DNA from: an uncultured Collinsella sp.
GTDB lineage: Bacteria; Actinomycetota; Coriobacteriia; Coriobacteriales; Coriobacteriaceae
DNA: 16,609 nucleotides
Assembly (NCBI GenBank): GCA_900539035.1
Contig: UQAU01000039.1
Location: 1 to 16,609 of the forward strand
Direction of reading: 5' to 3'
In this document: positions 1 to 7,179 of the stretch, one piece after another
Numbering within the stretch: position 1 is the first letter of the stretch
Layout: every line of letters starts with the position of its first letter
Notes under the pieces: model-generated
Databases searched by the model: none
The model's input: the letters and a program-made list of their open reading frames with translations, nothing else
Told to the model about the DNA's origin: nothing
Program-made: the position numbers and the translations under genes

Positions 1-89
1 TCAAAGAGCTGCTCGGCGAGGGCTACGAGCTGTTCATTCAGATGATTCCGGCAGATGCGAAGACTGACGCCGCGAAGGTCATCGGTTAG
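1..89 (+). CDS. PTS mannose/sorbose-family EIIB, C-terminal fragment
   Basis: The window opens inside this gene; only the last 28 codons are visible, in the frame beginning at base 3 and ending with TAG at 87-89. The tail contains the stretch GYELFIQMIPADAK, which resembles the C-terminal end of sorbose/mannose-type IIB subunits (a final beta strand followed by a short V-P-x-D segment). In this family the cytoplasmic IIB protein carries the phosphohistidine that passes phosphate to the incoming sugar; that residue lies upstream of the window. The assignment rests mainly on position, because IIC follows after 8 bases and IID after that, the usual IIB-IIC-IID order. Substrate cannot be read from this piece. 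Confidence 0.75.
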   Translation, partial: KELLGEGYELFIQMIPADAKTDAAKVIG

Positions 90-97
90 GGGCCATC

Positions 98-889
98 ATG
101 GTTATCAAGACAATCCTGATTTTCCTTATTGCCCTTTTGGGTTATTCCGAGTGGCTGACGGGCACGAGCTACCTCCAGCGCCCGATCGTGCTCGGACCTC
201 TGGTTGGCCTTGTCATGGGCGACATGGTGACCGGCACGATCATGGGCGCCACGATGGAGCTTGCCATGGTCGGCGCCATCTCGGTCGGTGCGTATAACCC
301 GCCCGATACGATTTCCGGAACCATCCTGGGTGTGTCGCTTGCCATGCAGGCCGGCGCGGACGCATCGGCGGCCCTGACCCTGGGCATTCCCATCGCAACG
401 ATCGTCCTGGCGCTCGATACGGCCCTGGGCCAGCCGGTGATGCTACTGCTGGTGCACCGTATCGACAAAAACGTCGAGGACGGGGACACCAAGGCCATCA
501 CGCGCAACATGCTCATCGCCGGTTACGCGCAGAGCTGGTGCGGCCTGCTGATTATTCCCCTGGCATTCTTCTTTGGCGCCGATGCTGTTGCCAGCCTGCT
601 CAACATCATCCCCGATTTCGTTCAGACCGGCATGGATGTCGCCGCCGCCTTCTTGCCCGCACTCGGCTTTGCGATGCTGGCGCAGATGATTATGAACAAA
701 ACGGTGGCTCCGTTCTTCTTCGCTGGCTTCTTCCTCGTCGCCTACTTTGGCATTAGCACGACGGGCGTGGCGATCTTTGCCGCGATCATCGTCGTCGCGA
801 TGACGGTTTTGGGTGATAAGAAAAAAGCGGAGCAGCCCGCAGTGGCAACCGAGGATCCTGCGATTGGGAGTGGGTTCGATGAGTTTTAA
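98..889 (+). CDS. PTS mannose/sorbose-family EIIC membrane subunit
   Basis: This 263-residue, very hydrophobic protein is the IIC (EII-Sor) channel subunit of a mannose-type phosphotransferase system. With IID it forms the membrane translocation unit, while IIA and IIB phosphorylate the sugar. The family block is clear near residues 27-70: QRPIVLGPLVGLVMGD, then GTIMGATMELAMVG and the NPPD motif. Several membrane segments follow. The C-terminal tail after the run KKK is polar and probably cytoplasmic. The ATG at 98 is chosen because it begins the conserved N-terminal helix and has an AGGGG element about 5 bases upstream. The gene overlaps the IID gene by 11 bases, which suggests coupled translation. 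IIA was not seen and may lie upstream. Confidence 0.93.
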   Translation: MVIKTILIFLIALLGYSEWLTGTSYLQRPIVLGPLVGLVMGDMVTGTIMGATMELAMVGAISVGAYNPPDTISGTILGVSLAMQAGADASAALTLGIPIATIVLALDTALGQPVMLLLVHRIDKNVEDGDTKAITRNMLIAGYAQSWCGLLIIPLAFFFGADAVASLLNIIPDFVQTGMDVAAAFLPALGFAMLAQMIMNKTVAPFFFAGFFLVAYFGISTTGVAIFAAIIVVAMTVLGDKKKAEQPAVATEDPAIGSGFDEF

Positions 890-1715
890 GTTTGAGTCTT
901 CTTACGACGGGCTGATTTCCCGCGCAGACCTTAAGAAGCTGTTCTGGCGCTCGATTCCCTATGAGCATTCCTGGAACTACGAGCGTATGGGCCATATCGG
1001 CTTTATGTGGGCCCTTATGCCGATTCTTCGCAAGCTGTATCCGCAGGATGCGGACTTTAAGGCCGCCCTTAAGCGCCATATGGAGCTCTATAACGTCACG
1101 CCGTACATCTCGACGCTCCCCATGTCCATCGCCGCTGCAATGGAAGAGGTCAACGCTACTGACGATAGCTTTGACACGAGCGCGATCTCAAATGTCAAGC
1201 TTGCTTTGATGGGACCGCTGTCCGGTGTGGGCGATGCCTTCTACTGGGGCACGCTGCGAATTTTGGCAACGGGTGTCGGCACGTCGCTGGCGCTACAGGG
1301 CTCTATTCTTGGCCCGATTTTGTTCCTGCTCGTGTTCAATGTCCCTCACTACATCATCCGTTACCTGCTGACGTTTGTGGGGTATCGCTTTGGCTCGGAC
1401 ATGATCAGCAAGGTCCAGGAATCGGGCATTATGGACACGATCGTCAAGATGGCCTCTATCATGGGCGCCATGGTGATCGGCGCTATGACCATGGAGATGG
1501 TCACCGTGGACATTCCGCTCATGGTCGGTGCGGGCGATGGTGCTCAGACGCTGGCCGAGCTGCTCAACGGAATCTTCCCGGGCTTTGTCACGATGGGGCT
1601 GTTTGGAATCGTCTATCTCATGCTCAAGAAGAAGATGAATCCGCTCGTGATCATGCTCGTGATCCTGCTCGTGAGTATTGCCGGCGCGTTCTTTGGAGTG
1701 CTTGGTGTTCAGTAG
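879..1715 (+). CDS. PTS mannose/sorbose-family EIID membrane subunit
   Basis: This is a 278-residue IID subunit of the same PTS. The N-terminal half has the family pattern in which a long soluble part (about residues 1-105) ends in MSIAAAMEE, followed by the signature MGPLSGVGDAFYWGTLR and hydrophobic C-terminal segments. The open frame extends upstream to 813, but the ATG at 879 is preferred: it starts the typical SFKFESSYDGLISRADL N-terminus, has GGGAG 8 bases upstream, and overlaps the IIC stop by 11 bases as expected for coupled PTS genes. IID together with IIC forms the sugar-conducting complex. The protein ends normally near GVLGVQ, and a strong hairpin terminator follows. Confidence 0.93.
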   Translation: MSFKFESSYDGLISRADLKKLFWRSIPYEHSWNYERMGHIGFMWALMPILRKLYPQDADFKAALKRHMELYNVTPYISTLPMSIAAAMEEVNATDDSFDTSAISNVKLALMGPLSGVGDAFYWGTLRILATGVGTSLALQGSILGPILFLLVFNVPHYIIRYLLTFVGYRFGSDMISKVQESGIMDTIVKMASIMGAMVIGAMTMEMVTVDIPLMVGAGDGAQTLAELLNGIFPGFVTMGLFGIVYLMLKKKMNPLVIMLVILLVSIAGAFFGVLGVQ

Positions 1716-1730
1716 GGCATCCGTCATAAT
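1702..1730 (+). promoter_or_regulatory. Possible promoter for the downstream epimerase gene
   Basis: TTGGTG at 1702-1707 and CATAAT at 1725-1730 are separated by exactly 17 bases, giving a reasonable housekeeping-type promoter. It overlaps the end of the IID gene. If used, transcription would start near 1737, just before the hairpin at 1748-1777. This is inference from consensus only. Confidence 0.35.
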
Positions 1731-1747
1731 GAGAATAATGTAAGAGG

Positions 1748-1781
1748 GGGCGTCGCGCACACTGTGCTGCGGCGCCCTTTT
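1748..1781 (+). terminator. Intrinsic terminator after the PTS genes
   Basis: GGGCGTCGC pairs with GCGGCGCCC (one G-T wobble). The stem continues as GCAC/GTGC around an ACT loop, with one bulged T, and is followed by TTTT. It lies 32 bases after the IID stop. The ribosome binding site of the next gene begins about 5 bases after the T run, so the hairpin could also modulate read-through into, or translation of, that gene. Confidence 0.8.
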
Positions 1782-1798
1782 GCCGAAAGGTGGACAAG

Positions 1799-2635
1799 AT
1801 GGAGTATCCGCAGCTTGCCGTCATGAATATCAGCCATCGTTATTTTGACCTTGAGGAATTCTTTTCTTCGGCAGCGGCCTCGGGCTACACGTGTTGCGAG
1901 CTTTGGACCGGGGCGATGCATCTGTATGTCGATTGCCATGGATACGATTCGCTCGAGCAGGTGCGGGAGCTGTCACACCGGTATGGGGTTCGGATTGTGG
2001 GGCTTTGTCCCGAACAGAACAACCCCAAGCCGTGGAATATCGCGGCGCGCGGGAATGAGGCGCGTGCCCGCACGCTCGCGTACTTTAAGAACGTTGTGGA
2101 TATCGCGGCGGAGCTTGGAGCCGAGCAGGTCATGGTCTCGAGCGGCTGGGCATTTTTGAACGAGCCGATCGAGGACGCGTGGGGTCGCAGCGCCTCGATG
2201 CTGCGTGCGATTGCCGAGCATGCGGGAGAGCGCGGCGTGCGACTGGTGCTCGAGGCCCTACAGCCGGTTGAGTCGATGATCGTGAACTCGGCGGCCGACA
2301 CGAAGCGCATGATCGAGGCAGTTGATCATCCGGCACTTAAGGCATGTCTGGATTTGGGCGCTATGGCGGTGGCAGGGGATACCATCGACGATTATTTCGA
2401 TCTGCTTGGCGATGATGTCGCCCACGTGCATTTTGTCGATGTTGCGGCAGACGGCACGACGCATCTTGCTTGGGGTGACGGCGACCGCGATATGCGCGCC
2501 GACCTGGATAGGCTGGTGGCGCGCGGCTATCGCGGAGTTGTTTCGGCCGAGACCTATGACTGGCGCTATTTTGCCGACCCCGCAGCTGCCGATGCGCAGG
2601 TAATGGCAGAGTATCGTCGTGCGATTGGCGCCTAG
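1799..2635 (+). CDS. FrlC-like sugar isomerase/epimerase (xylose isomerase-like TIM barrel)
   Basis: This protein of about 278 residues belongs to the xylose isomerase-like TIM-barrel family that includes D-tagatose 3-epimerase and fructoselysine 3-epimerase FrlC. The four expected metal-ligand positions are present: Glu152 in LVLEALQP, Asp185 in ACLDLGAM, His211 in AHVHFVD and Glu251 in VSAETYD. The N-terminal blocks SGYTCCELWTG and VGLCPEQNN resemble FrlC-type proteins. The ATG at 1799 is preferred over an in-frame GTG at 1790, because the latter sits inside the AAAGGTGG ribosome binding site. It lies directly downstream of a mannose-type PTS and may process the imported sugar or Amadori compound. 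A role in fructoselysine or glucoselysine use is plausible but not shown; other ketose substrates are equally possible. Confidence 0.8.
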   Translation: MEYPQLAVMNISHRYFDLEEFFSSAAASGYTCCELWTGAMHLYVDCHGYDSLEQVRELSHRYGVRIVGLCPEQNNPKPWNIAARGNEARARTLAYFKNVVDIAAELGAEQVMVSSGWAFLNEPIEDAWGRSASMLRAIAEHAGERGVRLVLEALQPVESMIVNSAADTKRMIEAVDHPALKACLDLGAMAVAGDTIDDYFDLLGDDVAHVHFVDVAADGTTHLAWGDGDRDMRADLDRLVARGYRGVVSAETYDWRYFADPAAADAQVMAEYRRAIGA

Positions 2636-2723
2636 GTGGGGTTGGGTTGCGGCAATCTGCCCTATGTTTCCAAATGAATACGGTGTGAGCGGCTACGACG
2701 GATTTTCCCCGCAAACACTCTAG

Positions 2724-2729
2724 TATGCT
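2724..2729 (+). promoter_or_regulatory. Candidate -10 element for the his operon
   Basis: TATGCT, preceded by TAG, lies about 80 bases before the first his start codon and would place transcription start near 2736, immediately before a strong hairpin. No convincing -35 hexamer is found 16-18 bases upstream, so this is a weak call. Confidence 0.3.
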
Positions 2730-2737
2730 AAAGTACC

Positions 2738-2769
2738 CAGAAGACCGGCGGAGCTATGCCGGTCTTCTG
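2738..2769 (+). promoter_or_regulatory. Perfect 12-bp hairpin in the his operon leader
   Basis: CAGAAGACCGGC (2738-2749) and GCCGGTCTTCTG (2758-2769) are perfectly complementary around the loop GGAGCTAT. No T run follows, so it is not a standard intrinsic terminator. It sits 35 bases before the hisZG start codon and probably forms at the 5' end of the his transcript. It may stabilise the mRNA or serve as a regulatory element; alternatively it is the 3' end structure of the preceding epimerase transcript. Confidence 0.6.
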
Positions 2770-2804
2770 CTCTATATGAAACACAGCATGAGGAGGCTCA
2801 CCAG

Positions 2805-4520
2805 ATGACGGCCACACCGTGGGGATTCCGGGACATATTGCCCGAGGAGGCTCAGGCGCGCGAGGAGATTGCGCTGACGGTGAAGGGCTGCTTTAGGGAG
2901 CATCATTACCTGCCGGTCGAAACGCCGCTGCTCGAGGACAAGGGTTCGCTCGAGGAGGGCGGCCGCATTGCGGACACGCCGTTTAAGCTCTTTGACGATG
3001 ATGGCCGCCTGCTGGTGGTCCGTCCCGACAACACGTTGCCGATCGTGCGCCTGGTTTCGACCCGCATGCACGCTGCCGACCTGCCCCTGCGCCTTCGCTA
3101 CGAGGCGCCGGTGGTTCGCGAGTGCCAGCGCAATGCCGGTGGCTCGCGTCAGTTTACACAGCTGGGCTTTGAGCTTATCGGTGCGGGCGATACCGCGGGC
3201 GATGTCGAGATTGTCTCACTGGTCGCCGAGGCCGTGCGTAAGCTGGCACTGCCCGATGCGCGCATTATCGCGGGTAGCGTGCGTCCGTTTAAGGAACTGC
3301 TCGCGGCGTGCGAGGATCGCGAGCTGGCCGCTGAGGCCCTGCGCTGCGTGCACGCCAACGACTTTGTGGGCCTCGATGCCCGCGTGGCTGCAAGCGCCGA
3401 GTCCGATGCCGTCAAGGCCGCCATTAGCGAGCTGCCGCGTCTGCACGGCGGTGCCGAGGTGCTCGACCGCGTGGACGCGCTGCTGGAGGCTGCCGGTATC
3501 GTCGCGCCGCTGACGCGCGAGCTGCGTGCCCTGGTCGAGGGCCTGGCACGCGAGGACGCCCAGGTGCTGTCGTTCGACTTCTCTATCATGAACTCTTTCG
3601 ATTACTACACGGGCCTGGTCTTTAAGGCTTATGCGGGCGGACTGCCCGATCCGGTCGGTTCGGGCGGACGCTATGACTCCATCTTCACCGGCGCATTTGG
3701 CGACGGTATCGAGGTGCCGGCGGCGGGCTTCGCCTTTTCGCTCGAGCGCCTGGAGGCCGCGCGCACCTCGGCCGAGGATGCCGCTTCCGATGGCGATCAC
3801 GCCGCGGGCCGTGGCGCCGAGGGTCCGCTGCGCATTGCCGTGCCCAAGGGCTCGCTCAAGGCCGACACGCTCGACGTGCTTGAGTCCGCGGGCTTGGATG
3901 TCTCTGAGCTGCGTGACCCCGGCCGTCATCTAATCGTGCGCGGCCGCGACACGCGTGCCGGCGAGGGCGCGGTCGGCGATATCGAGTTTGTCATCGTGCG
4001 TCCCAGCGATGCGCCTGCCTTTGTGGGCTGCGGTGGTGCCGATTGCGGCATCTGCGGTTGGGACTCGCTCATCGAGGCGGACCTCAACCTGCTGCAGCTG
4101 GTAGACCTGGGCTATGGCCTGTGCACCTTTATCGAGGCGGAGCCCGCGTGGCGCGCCGGCCAGGCCGAGCGCAACTATGCCCGCCGTGGTTCGCTTCGCG
4201 TGGCAACCAAGTACCCGCGCATCGCGAGTGCCTGGTATGCCGAGCGCGGCGTGAACGCCGACATCGTTTCGCTGCACGGTAACATCGAGCTGGGCCCCAT
4301 TGTCGGCATGACCGATCGCATCGTGGATATTACCGCCACGGGCGCCACGCTGCGCGACAACGACCTGGTCATCACCGGTCGCATCATGGACTGCACGGCC
4401 CGTTTCTTCGTCAACCCGGGTGCCGCGCGCCTCGATCCGCGTGTGCGCAACCTGGCCGATCGCCTGGCGGCTGCCGTGAAGGACAAGCATTTTGAGCCCG
4501 TCGCGGGCTCGGCACAATAG
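2805..4520 (+). CDS. hisZG: Fused ATP phosphoribosyltransferase: HisZ regulatory domain + HisG(S) catalytic domain
   Basis: This 571-residue protein joins two subunits that are usually separate. Residues 1 to about 320 are HisZ, a histidyl-tRNA synthetase-like domain, with TPWGFRDILPEE, a class II motif 2 region (RLRYEAPVVRECQ, then GGSRQFTQLGFELIGA) and GSGGRYDSI. The synthetase Arg-Gly-Leu-Asp-Tyr-Tyr motif reads NSFDYYTG, so the aminoacylation arginine is missing, as in HisZ. Residues 321-340 are a polar linker. Residues 341-571 are a short-form HisG with AVPKGSL, VRPSDAP, ADCGICGWDSLIE, VATKYPRIA and the PRPP-binding VDITATGATL. HisG condenses ATP with PRPP, the first step of histidine synthesis, and HisZ is needed for activity and histidine feedback in the two-subunit enzyme. 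AGGAGG lies 8 bases before the ATG. First gene of the operon. Confidence 0.95.
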   Translation: MTATPWGFRDILPEEAQAREEIALTVKGCFREHHYLPVETPLLEDKGSLEEGGRIADTPFKLFDDDGRLLVVRPDNTLPIVRLVSTRMHAADLPLRLRYEAPVVRECQRNAGGSRQFTQLGFELIGAGDTAGDVEIVSLVAEAVRKLALPDARIIAGSVRPFKELLAACEDRELAAEALRCVHANDFVGLDARVAASAESDAVKAAISELPRLHGGAEVLDRVDALLEAAGIVAPLTRELRALVEGLAREDAQVLSFDFSIMNSFDYYTGLVFKAYAGGLPDPVGSGGRYDSIFTGAFGDGIEVPAAGFAFSLERLEAARTSAEDAASDGDHAAGRGAEGPLRIAVPKGSLKADTLDVLESAGLDVSELRDPGRHLIVRGRDTRAGEGAVGDIEFVIVRPSDAPAFVGCGGADCGICGWDSLIEADLNLLQLVDLGYGLCTFIEAEPAWRAGQAERNYARRGSLRVATKYPRIASAWYAERGVNADIVSLHGNIELGPIVGMTDRIVDITATGATLRDNDLVITGRIMDCTARFFVNPGAARLDPRVRNLADRLAAAVKDKHFEPVAGSAQ

Positions 4521-4625
4521 CGCGAGCGCGCACGGGCGCCCCAACGTACGGGCTGCGGGCCGACCGGTGCCGCTGCCCAGTCGCTCGTTTTTCGAACACA
4601 ACCTCGACCGATAGGGGATACCGAT

Positions 4626-6062
4626 ATGAAGACCATCAAGCTTGCTCCCGGTGAGCGCCTCGTTACCAACCAGCTCAACCGCAAGGGTGTGCTGCCGCAA
4701 AACATCGTCGACGCCGCCCGCGATATCGTGGCCAACGTGCGTGCCAACGGCGATGCCGCGGTGCGCGATTACTGTCAGCGTTTTGACGGCGTCGAGCTGC
4801 AGAGCTTCCGTCTGCCGCAAGAGCAGGTCGATGCCGCGCTCGAAGGTCTCGATCCGGCCTTTGTCGCCGCGCTCGAGAAGGCCGCGCGCCAGATTCGTGA
4901 GTTCCACCAGCGCGAGGTCGAGCAGAGCTGGTTTACCACGCGTGTGGACGGCACGATGCTCGGCGTTAAGGTGACCCCGCTCGCGGCGGCCGGCATCTAT
5001 GTACCGGGCGGCCGCGCGCAATATCCCTCCACCGTGCTCATGAACGCCATTCCCGCCAAGGTCGCCGGCGTCAAGCGCGTGGTTATGGTGACCCCGCCGC
5101 AAAAAGACGGCCTGATCAGCCCCTACACGCTCGCCGCGGCTAAGCTCGGCGGCGTGGACGAAATCTATATGGTGGGCGGCGCTCAGGCCGTGGCCGCGCT
5201 GGCGTACGGTACCGAGACCATTCCGCGCGTCGACAAAATCACCGGACCGGGTAACGCTTTTGTCGCCGCTGCCAAGCAGATTGTCTCGGGTGACGTGGGT
5301 ATCGATATGGTCGCCGGTCCCTCCGAGGTCTGCGTGCTGGCCGACGCCACGGCCAAGCCCATGGTGGTCGCGGCAGACCTGATGGCTCAGGCCGAGCACG
5401 ATCCGCTGGCAGCCTGCTATCTGGTGACTTGCGACGAGCAGTTTGCGCGCGAGGTCGAAGCCGGCATCGACATTCTGGTGGCGCAGTCGCCGCGTGCCGA
5501 GATCACACGCGCCTCGCTCGACAACGAAGGCACCATCGTGGTGGCCGCCGACATGGCTGCCGCCGTCGAGGCCGTGAACACCGTGGCGCCCGAGCACCTT
5601 GAGCTGCACTGCAAGGACGCGATGGGCCTGCTCGGCGGCATTCGCAACGCCGGCGCCATCTTTGTGGGCGCTTGGAGCTCGGAGCCGCTCGGCGATTATG
5701 TTGCCGGCCCCAACCACACGCTGCCGACCGGCGGCACGGCCATGTTCTCCAACCCGCTTTCGGTCGAAGAGTTCGTTAAGCGCTCGAGCGTCATTTGCTA
5801 TACGCCCGAGGGTCTGCTCTCCGACGCTCCCGCTACGCAGCGCCTGGCCGAGGCCGAGGGCCTGTGGGCGCACGCGCTTTCGGCCGCCCTGCGCCGTCGC
5901 GTGTTGGAGCAGGGCGAGGGTGCCGTGAGTGCCGAGTCGCTGGCCGCGGCCGACCTGACCAAGGTCGCCTGGCCGGGCGACGCCGTGGCGACGGTTGCCG
6001 AGGGTGTGGACCTGGCGGCTGCAAACGCGGATGCCGCTGGCGCGGTCGTCGAGGAGGCCTAA
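4626..6062 (+). CDS. hisD: Histidinol dehydrogenase
   Basis: HisD performs the last two steps, oxidising L-histidinol through histidinal to histidine with two NAD+. The 478-residue product has the family blocks AAAGIYVPGGRAQYPST (about 120-136), KITGPGNAFVAAAK, GPSEVCVLAD and GPNHTLPTGG. The catalytic pair Glu323-His324 lies in APEHLEL, and the zinc ligands are Gln255, His258 (QAEHDP), Asp357 (GDYVAGPNH) and His416 (EGLWAHA). Family members usually end near 430 residues; here about 45 extra residues, rich in Ala, Glu and Val, follow from about 431. The ATG at 4626 has AGGGGAT 6 bases upstream. A gap of 105 bases separates it from hisZG. Confidence 0.97.
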   Translation: MKTIKLAPGERLVTNQLNRKGVLPQNIVDAARDIVANVRANGDAAVRDYCQRFDGVELQSFRLPQEQVDAALEGLDPAFVAALEKAARQIREFHQREVEQSWFTTRVDGTMLGVKVTPLAAAGIYVPGGRAQYPSTVLMNAIPAKVAGVKRVVMVTPPQKDGLISPYTLAAAKLGGVDEIYMVGGAQAVAALAYGTETIPRVDKITGPGNAFVAAAKQIVSGDVGIDMVAGPSEVCVLADATAKPMVVAADLMAQAEHDPLAACYLVTCDEQFAREVEAGIDILVAQSPRAEITRASLDNEGTIVVAADMAAAVEAVNTVAPEHLELHCKDAMGLLGGIRNAGAIFVGAWSSEPLGDYVAGPNHTLPTGGTAMFSNPLSVEEFVKRSSVICYTPEGLLSDAPATQRLAEAEGLWAHALSAALRRRVLEQGEGAVSAESLAAADLTKVAWPGDAVATVAEGVDLAAANADAAGAVVEEA

Positions 6063-6063
6063 C

Positions 6064-7179
6064 ATGGCCGAACTCACGCCGCGCATGAAGGAGCTCGTCC
6101 AGCCCTACTTGGCCGGTATCGAGCCCTACGATCCCAACTTTACGCCCACGCGCATTAACCTTTCGGCCAACGAGAACACCTATCCCGTGCCGGTCGGCGT
6201 GCGCGAGGCAATCGACGCGGCTTTGGCTGCCATGCCGCTCAACCGCTATCCCGACCCCATGTCCAACGACCTGCGCGATGAGCTTGCTGCCTGGCATGGC
6301 GTGGCGCGTGAGAACATCTGCGTGGGAAACGGCGGCGATGAGCTGCTCTATAACTACCTGCTGGCGTTTGGCGGCGCGGGGAGGACCCTGCTCAACTGCC
6401 CGCCGTGCTTTAGCGAGTATGCCTTCTTTGCGTCTCTGTGCCAGACCGAGGTGCGCGACGTGTGGCGTGATCCGACGAGCTTTGAGCTCGACCAAGCGGC
6501 TGTGCTCGCAGCGGCGCCCGAGTGCAATCTGGCGATCGTGACCTCGCCCAATAACCCCACGGGCGATGTGACGCCGCTCGACTTTGTTGCGGCCCTGTGC
6601 GATGCGTGCCCCGGCATGGTGATGGTCGACGAGGCCTACGTTGAGTTTGCCGACGATTCGTTTGGCGCGGCAACCACGGCGCAAGGCCTTATCGCCGAGC
6701 ATCCCAACCTGGTGATTCTGCATACGCTGTCCAAGGCGTTCGGCGCCGCCGGCACGCGTCTGGGCTATGTGATCGCGGCGCCCGAGGTCATCGATGTGTT
6801 TGCGGCGATTCGCCAGATCTACTCGGTTAACGTGCTGAGCCAGGCCGCCGCGCTTGCCTGCGTGCGTGCCCGCGATGCGTACGCGCCCGTGGTGGCACAG
6901 GTTGCATCCGAGCGCGAGCGCGAACTGTGCGCCCTGCGCGCAACGGCTGCCGAGGGTCTGCCCGTGGAGGCGTGGCCGAGCGCGGCGAACTTTGTGCTCG
7001 TGCGCACGCCGCATGCCACGCGCGTGCGCGAGCGTCTGCGCGACGAGTATTCGATTTTGGTGCGCGACTTTAGCTACGCGCCGGGGCTCGCGGACTGCCT
7101 ACGCATTACCGTGGGTACCCCGCAGGAAAACGACGAGGTGCTGGCTGCGTTTGCCGCGCTGGTGAAGGAGGAGATGTAG
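6064..7179 (+). CDS. hisC: Histidinol-phosphate aminotransferase
   Basis: HisC is a PLP-dependent aminotransferase (fold type I) that converts imidazole acetol phosphate to histidinol phosphate. The 371-residue protein shows LSANENTYPVP, GNGGDELL, SPNNPTG (161-167), MVDEAYVEF (PLP-ring Asp189), the PLP lysine Lys224 in HTLSKAFGAAGTRLGY, and the substrate-carboxylate arginine Arg347 in CLRITVGT. The frame is open further upstream to 5995 inside hisD, but the ATG at 6064 fits: GAGGAGG lies 6 bases before it and it follows the hisD stop by one base. Length matches the family. Confidence 0.96.
   Translation: MAELTPRMKELVQPYLAGIEPYDPNFTPTRINLSANENTYPVPVGVREAIDAALAAMPLNRYPDPMSNDLRDELAAWHGVARENICVGNGGDELLYNYLLAFGGAGRTLLNCPPCFSEYAFFASLCQTEVRDVWRDPTSFELDQAAVLAAAPECNLAIVTSPNNPTGDVTPLDFVAALCDACPGMVMVDEAYVEFADDSFGAATTAQGLIAEHPNLVILHTLSKAFGAAGTRLGYVIAAPEVIDVFAAIRQIYSVNVLSQAAALACVRARDAYAPVVAQVASERERELCALRATAAEGLPVEAWPSAANFVLVRTPHATRVRERLRDEYSILVRDFSYAPGLADCLRITVGTPQENDEVLAAFAALVKEEM

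Noticed and set aside
2776..2808. A 10-codon frame MKHSMRRLTR overlapping the hisZG start, considered as a his attenuator leader peptide.
   Set aside because: It has one histidine, no ribosome binding site of its own, and no terminator/antiterminator pair follows; the AGGAGG within it serves hisZG.
3930..6086. A very long open frame on the minus strand antisense to hisZG/hisD, and similar long antisense frames under hisC, hisB-hisA and hisF.
   Set aside because: They lie opposite clear, complete his genes, have low-complexity His/Arg/Gly-rich translations, and are expected in GC-rich DNA. No ribosome binding sites or domains support them.
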